A stretch of 6,159 nt of DNA from JAGTVB01 sp964624765 (GTDB lineage Bacteria > Pseudomonadota > Gammaproteobacteria > HK1): assembly GCA_964624765.1 (NCBI GenBank), contig CAZUZO010000169.1:1-6159 (forward strand), read 5' to 3'. The position numbers and the translations under genes were made by a program. Shown piece after piece: positions 1-6,159 of this stretch. A model generated the notes under the pieces. That model was not told the origin of the DNA, did not search any database, and saw nothing but the letters and a program-made list of their open reading frames with translations. Each line of letters begins with the position of its first letter. Position 1 is the first letter of the stretch.

Positions 1-30
1 TTTCTTGAAAAGCAACATGATCGGAATACT

Positions 31-69
31 CCCCTCCGTCATTCCGGCGCAGGCCGGAATGACGAGGGG
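31..69. repeat. Long hairpin, dispersed intergenic repeat type; possible terminator
   Basis: CGTCATTCCGGC (37-48) pairs perfectly with GCCGGAATGACG (53-64) across a 4-base loop. The stem continues with CCCCT (31-35) pairing with AGGGG (65-69), with C36 as a single bulge, giving 17 pairs in all. The core resembles the short palindromic repeats with GTCATTCC...GGAATGAC arms that are scattered between genes in many Proteobacteria. It lies about 100 bases after the kinase stop. No T-run follows on either strand, so it is not a standard intrinsic terminator, although a stem this stable could stabilise the 3' end of the operon mRNA or help stop transcription. Confidence 0.75.
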
Positions 70-173
70 TGGCTTCGATCCTCTGGTGATGTGCCATCCA
101 CTCGCGTTGCGGTCGACGAAAACGTAGCACCTTGAGCCCGGCGATATTTCGCGCCGCTAAGGTCCTGGCTCAT
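39..173 (-). CDS. Possible short ORF overlapping the kinase stop (44 aa)
   Basis: The ATG overlaps the kinase TGA as ATGA, an arrangement typical of translational coupling, and AGGAG lies 7 bases before it. The frame encodes only 44 residues (MSQDLSGAKYRR at the start, FRPAPE at the end) and stops inside the hairpin repeat at 31-69. I recognise no domain, and the last dozen residues are coded by the repeat itself. Two readings are possible. One is that this is the surviving 5' end of a coupled gene, perhaps the missing response regulator, cut short or frameshifted by insertion of the repeat. The other is that the overlap is accidental and the ORF is not translated to any purpose. The start signal is strong; the product is not supported by anything else. 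Confidence 0.3.
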   Translation of the reverse strand: MSQDLSGAKYRRAQGATFSSTATRVDGTSPEDRSHPSSFRPAPE

Positions 174-3043
174 GCCGGTTCTCCTGTGGCCACGCTGGCG
201 AGGGCTTGCCGCACGCCGGGATAGGTGGTCTCCAGTTGCTGCATCAGCGCCGCCACCGGCTCGAGGCACCCTTGCCGGCCCAGGCTCTCCAGTTCCCGGC
301 ACAGGGTGGCAAGCTCGGTGGCACCGAGGTTGGCGCTGCTGGATTTCAGGGTGTGAGCAGCCTGTTGCACCGCCTGGGGATCCCCCTGGTGCACCGCGTG
401 GCGCAGCGCTTCCACGAGCTTCAGGGAATCGTCCAGATACAGTTTCACCACCTTCTCCAGCACACTGGGTCGACCGGGCCGCTGCAACGCCCGAATCTGA
501 TCCAACGCCCCTTCGTCCAGCACCGTTCCCGCCGTCGGCACCGCCTCCGGCGGTTCCACCCGCGCCGCCAGGGAGCGGGCCCCCTCCACCGGCTCCGGTG
601 CGGCGCGCCGGTGCGTCAACCAGCGCGCCAACACGCCCTGCAACTGCGCCTGGGTAAAGGGCTTGCTGAGGTAGTCGTCCATGCCGGCGGCCAGGCACCG
701 CTCCCGGTCCCCCTGCAAGGCGTTGGCGGTCAGCGCCACGATAGGCTGGCGAGCGCCGTCCGCCTGCCGTTGCTCACGGCCGCGGATCGCGGCGGTCGCT
801 TGGAAACCATCCATCTCGGGCATGTGGCAGTCCATCAGCACCACGTCGTAGCCCCCGCTGGACAGGGCCTCCACCGCCTGCTGGCCGTTCTCGACCACCT
901 GCACCGTGCAACCGAGGACCTCTAACATCCCCAATGCCACCTCCTGGTTCACCGGGTTGTCTTCGGCCAGCAGAATACGCCCCCCGCCGACCTCCGCTGC
1001 GACTGCCGTTGGCGTTGACTCCACCGGCTCCGCCCACCCGTGACCCGTGCGCCCCATCACCGCCGCCAGGCAGTTATACAACTCCGATTGCCGCCAGGGC
1101 TTGGTCAGATAGGCTTCGATGCCCACTTGTCGCCACTGGGTACTGTCCCCATCATCCCCCACCGAGCTCAGCATGACCAACACCACGCCAGCGATATCGG
1201 CATCGGCTCGGATTGCAGCGGCCAGCTGCAATCCATCCATCTCAGGCATCCAACGGTCTAAGATAGCCACTTGGTATGACTTATTTCGCCGCGCCGCATG
1301 GCGCAGGGCCGTCAGCGCCTCGGCGCCACCGATGGCACTGTCGTGCTCCACTCCCCAGGCCATCATCTGGTGTTCGAGGATCTCGCGATTGGTGGCATTG
1401 TCATCGACGATGAGGAGGTTCACGCCGCGCAGCGCGCCTGGCTCGAAGGGCAGCCCGACCTCACCGCCGGCTTGCATGCCCAAACGCGCGGTAAACCAAA
1501 AAGTCGAACCTCGCCCGGGAGCGCTCTGCACGCCGACCTGCCCGCCCATGAGGCCCACCAGCTGTTTGGTGATCGCGAGTCCCAACCCGGTGCCGCCATA
1601 CTTCCTCGTACTGCCCCCATCGACTTGCGAAAAGGCATCGAAGATCCGCGCCTGTTGCTCCGCAGCGATGCCGAGACCGGTATCTCGAACCTGCACCCGG
1701 ATCATCCCCGTATCCTCGGTCTCCAGGCAGTAATCGAGGCGTAGGACAACCTCTCCCTGCTCCGTAAACTTCAAGGCGTTTCCCACCAGGTTAACCAACA
1801 CCTGGCGCAAGCGCCCCGCATCCCCCCGCCATGCCCGCGGCAGATCAGGCGGCAGGGCGCTGACGAGCTCCAGCTGTTTGCGTTGCGCCGGCTCGGCCAT
1901 CAGCTCCGCCACATCCTCAAACAGCGCCCTCAGATCGAAGACCGCATCGTCGAGCACCAACTTCCCGGCTTCGACCTTGGAGAAGTCCAATATGTCGTTG
2001 ATGATACCGAGTAAGGAATCCGCCGAACGCTTAATGGTGTCGGCGTACCGGCGTTGCTTGGTGCTGAGCGTGGTGGCTGAGAGAAGCTCGGTCATGCCCA
2101 GCACGCCGTTCATCGGGGTGCGGATCTCATGGCTCATGCGGGCCAGGAATTCGCTCTTGGCGCGGCTGGCCGCCTCCGCGGCATCCTTTGCCCCTTGCAA
2201 CTCATGGGTACGCTCTCTGACCTTTTGCTCTAAGTTTCGCCGATGTTCCTCGACCTCGTTCCAATAGGCTCGCAGGCGGTCCACCATGACATTGAAGCGT
2301 TGCCCCACCTCGCCGATTTCATCCTGAGTCGTGATCGCAACCCGATGGTCGAAACTGCCCGCAGCCACCGTCTCCGCGGCCCGCACCAGCTTTCTCAGAG
2401 GACCGATTAGGTTGCGGCTCACTAGTAAGGTGATCACAATACCGATCAGCATCAACGTGGCCGTCATCGCGATCACCGCCACCAAGAACTGCTGGACTTG
2501 CTGTTCCAGCCGCTCCTGACTGATGCCGAGCTGGAAGTAACCGATCGGTACCTCTGCACCACCCTGCGCCTCGGCCTCGGTGGGCTCTAGGAATCCACTC
2601 TCCGCCACCCCACTCATGACCGGCACGGCGATGTCGACATAATGACTGCCATCAGTTCGTACCAGTCGTAACTGCGGCTGCGCCGCCAGCCTCACCTCCC
2701 ACTCTGTAGACCCATGCCACGGTGAGATCGCGAGAGCCGGTTTACCCTTACGCTCGGCCAATAGGTTGCCGTGCTTATCTTTCAAGGCCGCATAAACGGT
2801 ATCGGAATAAACGAAGGCGCTCTCTAGAACCTGTGCTAAAGCCTCCGCATTCTCCGTATAAATGGCGTACTCGCTGGTCTTGGCCAACATCAACGCGATG
2901 CCCGTGCCGTGCTCGAAACTCACCTTGAGGGATAACTTCTGCTCGTGCCAAATCACGAAAAGGGCAACGCCGAATGCGGTCATCGCGATCAGCGCTATCG
3001 ACAGCAGATTGAACTTAGTGGCAATACCCAGGCGCAGCTGCAT
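170..3043 (-). CDS. Membrane hybrid histidine kinase with two receiver domains and HPt
   Basis: A 957-residue inner-membrane sensor kinase built for a multi-step phosphorelay. TM1 is at about 11-32, a periplasmic sensor region follows at 33-185 (possibly a CHASE8- or PAS-like fold, not certain), and TM2 is at 186-209. HAMP covers about 210-262 and a coiled coil 262-297. HisKA has the H-box SHEIRTP with His305. The ATPase domain (about 405-522) has the N-box around Asn422, the G1 box DTGLGI (454-459) and the G2 box GGTGLGL (483-489). REC1 (541-662) keeps Asp547/Asp548, phospho-acceptor Asp596 and Lys648. REC2 (689-808) keeps Glu694/Asp695, Asp738 and Lys794. The C-terminal HPt (843-950) has AHTLKSSSANLG with His897. 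All key residues are intact. No DNA-binding, GGDEF or other output domain is present, so a separate response regulator is needed. The gene follows the binding-protein gene after 23 bases; the ATG at 3043 has only a weak Shine-Dalgarno site. The periplasmic region could sense the binding protein (inference). Confidence 0.95.
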   Translation of the reverse strand: MQLRLGIATKFNLLSIALIAMTAFGVALFVIWHEQKLSLKVSFEHGTGIALMLAKTSEYAIYTENAEALAQVLESAFVYSDTVYAALKDKHGNLLAERKGKPALAISPWHGSTEWEVRLAAQPQLRLVRTDGSHYVDIAVPVMSGVAESGFLEPTEAEAQGGAEVPIGYFQLGISQERLEQQVQQFLVAVIAMTATLMLIGIVITLLVSRNLIGPLRKLVRAAETVAAGSFDHRVAITTQDEIGEVGQRFNVMVDRLRAYWNEVEEHRRNLEQKVRERTHELQGAKDAAEAASRAKSEFLARMSHEIRTPMNGVLGMTELLSATTLSTKQRRYADTIKRSADSLLGIINDILDFSKVEAGKLVLDDAVFDLRALFEDVAELMAEPAQRKQLELVSALPPDLPRAWRGDAGRLRQVLVNLVGNALKFTEQGEVVLRLDYCLETEDTGMIRVQVRDTGLGIAAEQQARIFDAFSQVDGGSTRKYGGTGLGLAITKQLVGLMGGQVGVQSAPGRGSTFWFTARLGMQAGGEVGLPFEPGALRGVNLLIVDDNATNREILEHQMMAWGVEHDSAIGGAEALTALRHAARRNKSYQVAILDRWMPEMDGLQLAAAIRADADIAGVVLVMLSSVGDDGDSTQWRQVGIEAYLTKPWRQSELYNCLAAVMGRTGHGWAEPVESTPTAVAAEVGGGRILLAEDNPVNQEVALGMLEVLGCTVQVVENGQQAVEALSSGGYDVVLMDCHMPEMDGFQATAAIRGREQRQADGARQPIVALTANALQGDRERCLAAGMDDYLSKPFTQAQLQGVLARWLTHRRAAPEPVEGARSLAARVEPPEAVPTAGTVLDEGALDQIRALQRPGRPSVLEKVVKLYLDDSLKLVEALRHAVHQGDPQAVQQAAHTLKSSSANLGATELATLCRELESLGRQGCLEPVAALMQQLETTYPGVRQALASVATGEPA
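181..185 (-). promoter_or_regulatory. Shine-Dalgarno site inside the end of the kinase gene
   Basis: The minus strand reads AGGAGA, then ACCGGC, then ATG at 173. Spacing and match are close to ideal. It falls within the codons for the last residues of the kinase (TGEPA), so the match could be chance, but in combination with the ATGA overlap it suggests that a coupled downstream gene starts or once started here. Confidence 0.45.
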
Positions 3044-3066
3044 CGTTGTCGATATCCATTTTTTAG

Positions 3067-4032
3067 TTACCGAATAACCTGTGCAGCTCCGGCGATCAGC
3101 TCATCGGCCAAGTTGATTTTCATGTGCTCGGCGGTCTTAAGGTTTAAGGCGTAACGGATTTTCCGCGGTGAGGTCACCGGAACCTTCGCTACCGAGCCCC
3201 CACGCAGGATAGCCAACGCCATTTCCGCGGTTTGCACGCCCATGTCCTGGTAGTCCCAGTCCAACGCGTACAGCGCCCCGGCTTTGACCCATACGCTGGA
3301 AACCCCGATCAAGGGAACGCGGTTGTGAAAAGACGCCAACAAAATAGCTTTAGCGGTCTGTGGAGACAAAACAATAGAGTCTGGGAGGCCCCACAAGACA
3401 TCCACCCGCCGCATGATCGCCCCCAAGGCCGCAGGCAACTCTTTCGGCGACTGCAGTCCCACAACCTCAAACGCGAGGCCCAACTTTTTTGCCGTTGCCT
3501 TCGCCTGCTCGATCTTGGCTTTATTTTCGAGTTCGTTATAAACCACTCCAATGGTCTTGTATTGCGGCAGGATCTTCTTTAACCACTCCAACTGCGTCTG
3601 GATAGGAAACTCCAAAGCGACTCCGGTGCTATTCCCGCCGCGCACGATGTCTTCGCCATTGACCATCAAACCGGCGACGGCGGGGACACCTGCAGCTTGC
3701 GCCTTGGCCACTTTGTAAGCCTGCGCACCCAGACAGTAGACGAGCGCCAGTTTATGGCTGGCGAGGGTCTCTCGGAACGAAGCCGGTATCTCGCCTTTGT
3801 CATCCAGGGTGATGTCGATATAGGTCACCTGCGCCTTCTGCTCGCGCAGATGTTCTTTAAATGCCTGCGCCATCTCGGTGTAAGGCGCCGCATGATGACT
3901 CAGGATCACCAGCAGGGGCATGTCCTTGGCTGGCGCAGTGAACCCCATCACCGGCACACACGCCGCGGCGAGCAGCACCAATCCGTTGATGATGCGTCTT
4001 CGCAGGCCGGCCAGAAACACGAACGCTCTCAC
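3067..4032 (-). CDS. Periplasmic substrate-binding protein, ABC_sub_bind (COG2984-like) family
   Basis: A 321-residue secreted binding protein of the two-lobe periplasmic-binding-protein type. Residues 1-33 carry a signal peptide: basic RRR at 11-13, a hydrophobic core at 15-30, and a likely cut near FTA at 31-33. LAAAC at 21-25 resembles a lipobox but has Ala rather than Leu at -3, so lipidation is doubtful. Family hallmarks are the first strand LLVILS (40-45), TGVALEFPIQTQLEWLKKIL (136-155), the IGVVYN strand (161-166), and the C-terminal NLKTAEHMKINLADELIAGA (297-316), which matches the usual end of this family. The GTG start lies 2 bases after the receptor stop with no clear Shine-Dalgarno site, suggesting translation by reinitiation. 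Relatives usually sit with an ABC permease and ATPase and some bind aromatic amino acids; neither partner is present here. A sensory role with the downstream kinase is inferred. The ligand is unknown. Confidence 0.88.
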   Translation of the reverse strand: MRAFVFLAGLRRRIINGLVLLAAACVPVMGFTAPAKDMPLLVILSHHAAPYTEMAQAFKEHLREQKAQVTYIDITLDDKGEIPASFRETLASHKLALVYCLGAQAYKVAKAQAAGVPAVAGLMVNGEDIVRGGNSTGVALEFPIQTQLEWLKKILPQYKTIGVVYNELENKAKIEQAKATAKKLGLAFEVVGLQSPKELPAALGAIMRRVDVLWGLPDSIVLSPQTAKAILLASFHNRVPLIGVSSVWVKAGALYALDWDYQDMGVQTAEMALAILRGGSVAKVPVTSPRKIRYALNLKTAEHMKINLADELIAGAAQVIR

Positions 4033-4034
4033 CG

Positions 4035-6059
4035 TCAGAAAGCATAGTAGAGCTTGACGCGATAACTGCGGCCATCCTGCAGGATGGTGCCTTGAATGTG
4101 CTCTTCTGAGCCGGGATGGCTATACTGCTTATCGAACGCATTATAAATGCTTGCCGAGATACTCAAGCCTTTCCAAAGACTCGGCGCGTATAGGGTGAGA
4201 TTAGCGATAGCGTACCCTGGGGCCTGATTGCCGCGCACCGTTTTCCGTGCACTGGTGTACTGTGCCTCCGCCGCAGCAAAAACCCGATTTCGGACTAGCG
4301 GGGCCGTCAGATTGCCCTTTAACAAGTGGTTCGGAGAATTAGAGAGACTGGCGCCAGTGGGCTCTTGCTCGGTCTGCGTGAACGTGTAACTCACGCGCGT
4401 CTCCCAGCCGCTTGGCCATTTCCCTTCCAGCCACCCTTCTATCCCGTAAGCATCGATGGTGTCGGTGTTGCGAAATATCAGCAGATCATCCTGCGGGTCG
4501 GTCTGCAACGTTATCAGATCGTCAACTTGGTAATAAAAAATATCCCCGGTGGCACGCAGGTAGCGGGTGATCTGCTGTTCCAACACCAGTTCCGCCGTTC
4601 TGATCGTCTCGGCATCCAGTTCTTCGGCCGGCTTCATGGTCATCCCGCCGTCTTGGTAAAACTGCTCATAGCTATTGGGAGCACGAAAGGCCGTCCCATA
4701 GATAAGCTTGATGGCGGTTGTCTTCCATGGGTTATAGATTAAGGCCAACCTCGGGTTGACAGTCCCAGACAGGTCGCCATACTGGTCGTAGCGAAGCCCG
4801 GCATTCACAGTTAAATTATCACGGACTGACCATTCATCCTGAACAAACAGCCCCCAATCAAAGGAATACCGCCGGTCATCGAGATAGACTTGCTGCTCAT
4901 CAAAGTTTTTTTGGTCCTGGCGTTGTTTCCAACGAAGTTCTCCACCCACGATGACTCGATGTTGCACTCCTAGATTAAAGGTGAACTGTGCCAGACTGCT
5001 CCAGGCGCGCCCTCGAGCATTATCCTTGTTGACAACAAGATACGGTTCATCCTCTTCGGAGTAATCAATTAGGTAATCGCCATCGTAGTCATAGTATTGG
5101 TAGTTGATATCTCCGAAGAAGTGCGTTCCGTTTGTGAACAGATGCTGATAGCGCAGATCGACATAGAAATATTCGTCCACCGTGCGCGTTCGCGGGTCGT
5201 TGAAAACTGTTCCGTAGGCACCGGTGGGGATACCTTTTTCCCGCCAATGGTAGTTGCTGGATAGACTGAAATCTTTGTACGATAGCTCCAGGAAGAGCTG
5301 CTTGGCGGCTTCGTCATCGGTATTTTTGGTGACCCCATTATGGGTTGCCGGATCGTCGAATTCCGCGTAGTAGAGCTGCTCGGGTCCTGCGCTGTCGAAA
5401 TAGCTCCCGGAGAGGAGCATTTCGACACCGGCATTGAAACGCTCGCCGAACGTGGCGCGCCCCTCTAGGGTCTCGAATCGACCGACGGAGCCGGCGAGCT
5501 CGAGGCCCTGATAATCTCGGCCATTCTTGGTGACGACATTGATGACACCAAAGAAGGCGTTGGCGCCATAGAGCGAAGAACTCGGCCCGCGGATGATCTC
5601 CAAGCGCTCGATGAGGTCGATGTCGATGGGTAACACGTGGCCCAGCGGCGCCTGATCATAGACGGCATCGTTCAGGCGCACCCCATCGACCAGCAGCAGC
5701 AACCGGCCATTGTAATCACCGGGCCTGCCGAAACCCCGGATGCCGGCATAGGTATAGTTGCGGTCTCGAGTGAAATAAAATCCCGGCACACTTTGTAGGA
5801 TCTCGTCCAGGGTACGATAGCCGTACTTGCGAATCTCATCGGCGGTGATGATGCTCACCGCCGAGGGTGCCTGGGTCGTTCGCTGCTCGTATTTCGAGGC
5901 CGCAAACACCGTGGGGATCTCCGCGAACAGTAGCTGCTGCTCGTCCAGAGCCGCGGGCGACCCGGACCCGTCTAATTCAGCCGCCACTCCAGCAAGGGGG
6001 AACATCAGTATAGAAACGCTTGCTCGCGTTAGGCTCGCTACCTTGCACCGTGCGCCCAT
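4035..6059 (-). CDS. TonB-dependent outer-membrane receptor
   Basis: This is a ligand-gated outer-membrane channel energised by TonB-ExbB-ExbD. I place the start at the ATG at 6059, not the in-frame ATG at 6071, because GGAGG lies 5 bases before the former and overlaps the latter; the protein is then 674 residues, normal for the family. Residues 1-27 form a signal peptide with a probable cut after GVAA. A TonB-box-like stretch (IPTVF) sits at 48-52. The plug spans about 60-181 and shows the family motifs LLLLVDGVRLND (120-131), IERLEIIRGPSSSLYG (150-165) and GVINVVTKNG (171-180). The rest is a 22-strand-type beta barrel ending in YYAF with the expected terminal aromatic residue. No N-terminal STN signalling domain is present, so FecA-type sigma/anti-sigma signalling is unlikely. 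The substrate (siderophore, cobalamin, metal or other) cannot be told. It is the first gene of a probable three-gene operon. Confidence 0.95.
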   Translation of the reverse strand: MGARCKVASLTRASVSILMFPLAGVAAELDGSGSPAALDEQQLLFAEIPTVFAASKYEQRTTQAPSAVSIITADEIRKYGYRTLDEILQSVPGFYFTRDRNYTYAGIRGFGRPGDYNGRLLLLVDGVRLNDAVYDQAPLGHVLPIDIDLIERLEIIRGPSSSLYGANAFFGVINVVTKNGRDYQGLELAGSVGRFETLEGRATFGERFNAGVEMLLSGSYFDSAGPEQLYYAEFDDPATHNGVTKNTDDEAAKQLFLELSYKDFSLSSNYHWREKGIPTGAYGTVFNDPRTRTVDEYFYVDLRYQHLFTNGTHFFGDINYQYYDYDGDYLIDYSEEDEPYLVVNKDNARGRAWSSLAQFTFNLGVQHRVIVGGELRWKQRQDQKNFDEQQVYLDDRRYSFDWGLFVQDEWSVRDNLTVNAGLRYDQYGDLSGTVNPRLALIYNPWKTTAIKLIYGTAFRAPNSYEQFYQDGGMTMKPAEELDAETIRTAELVLEQQITRYLRATGDIFYYQVDDLITLQTDPQDDLLIFRNTDTIDAYGIEGWLEGKWPSGWETRVSYTFTQTEQEPTGASLSNSPNHLLKGNLTAPLVRNRVFAAAEAQYTSARKTVRGNQAPGYAIANLTLYAPSLWKGLSISASIYNAFDKQYSHPGSEEHIQGTILQDGRSYRVKLYYAF

Positions 6060-6159
6060 GGGCACCTCCATTTGCTATTACGCGCCAGACCTGTTGGCTA
6101 TCTGCACTCAGAGGTTGTGAAAAAACCTGCTACACGACCCGATAGCGGCGTTGGGCGGT
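6060..6159 (-). other. Leader upstream of the receptor gene
   Basis: This 100-base stretch should carry the 5' leader of the operon. I see no convincing -35/-10 pair, no Fur-box-like palindrome and no recognisable riboswitch, though a cobalamin riboswitch would not fit in the visible length. A small inverted repeat, AGGTT (6112-6116) with AACCT (6124-6128) around a 7-base loop, is the only structure noticed and is weak. The promoter may lie beyond the right edge of the window. Confidence 0.4.
6065..6069 (-). promoter_or_regulatory. Shine-Dalgarno site deciding the receptor start
   Basis: Read on the minus strand, GGAGG is followed by a 5-base spacer (GTGCC reading towards the gene is TGCCC with its flank) and then ATG at 6059. 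The alternative upstream ATG at 6071 overlaps this site and has no comparable motif before it, so the downstream ATG is preferred. The resulting N-terminus also begins directly with a positively charged signal-peptide region. Confidence 0.75.

Noticed and set aside
541..600. PEPVEG-like codons in the linker between REC2 and HPt, reminiscent of repeat-derived peptide insertions
   Set aside because: The match is only six residues, the bases differ at several third positions from the repeat I know, and Pro/Glu/Ala-rich linkers commonly look like this.
206..925. Long plus-strand open frame opposite the kinase gene
   Set aside because: It is rich in Arg, His, Leu and Gln, has no recognisable domain, and lies wholly antisense to the intact kinase coding sequence. 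It is a by-product of high GC content.
3057..3059. ATG at 3059 just upstream of the kinase as an alternative start
   Set aside because: It is out of frame with the kinase; the ATG at 3043 gives a normal N-terminus leading directly into TM1.
3857..4141. Minus-strand frame across the receptor/binding-protein junction, including an ATG just before the junction
   Set aside because: It is in a different frame from both well-supported genes, has no domain, and overlaps them; the family match of the GTG-started frame is decisive.
6060..6071. In-frame upstream ATG at 6071 as the receptor start, adding four residues
   Set aside because: It overlaps the GGAGG site that serves the ATG at 6059 and has no ribosome binding site of its own.
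1..6159. CRISPR array, tRNA or rRNA gene, insertion sequence, or prophage parts
   Set aside because: I saw no regularly spaced direct repeats, no tRNA-like or rRNA stretch and no transposase or integrase; almost the whole window is covered by three intact genes.

Overview
The window holds one compact minus-strand gene set that looks like a trans-envelope sensing or uptake module from a Gram-negative bacterium. An outer-membrane TonB-dependent receptor requires two membranes. The GC-rich coding sequence and the protein types point to Proteobacteria, and I lean towards Gammaproteobacteria, although nothing here fixes the genus.

Layout, in the direction of transcription (right to left). Positions 6159-6060 are a short leader with no convincing promoter but a strong ribosome binding site. 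Positions 6059-4035 encode a TonB-dependent outer-membrane receptor. Positions 4032-3067 encode a secreted substrate-binding protein of the ABC_sub_bind (COG2984-like) family, starting with GTG 2 bases after the receptor stop. Positions 3043-170 encode a 957-residue membrane-bound hybrid histidine kinase with periplasmic sensor, HAMP, HisKA, HATPase, two receiver domains and an HPt domain. A possible short fourth reading frame (173-39) overlaps the kinase stop as ATGA behind a very good Shine-Dalgarno site. It ends inside a long perfect hairpin (31-69) that looks like a dispersed repeat of the CGTCATTCCGGC type. Nothing in the window is likely to be coded on the plus strand.

How the genes may work together (inference): the receptor would import or detect an unknown ligand at the outer membrane, the binding protein would capture it in the periplasm, and the kinase would read the occupied binding protein or the ligand through its periplasmic domain and pass phosphate along a His-Asp-His relay. 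No ABC permease or ATPase accompanies the binding protein, and no DNA-binding or enzymatic output domain accompanies the kinase. The binding protein may therefore be a sensory rather than a transport component, and the output regulator must lie outside the window. The ligand cannot be named from sequence alone.
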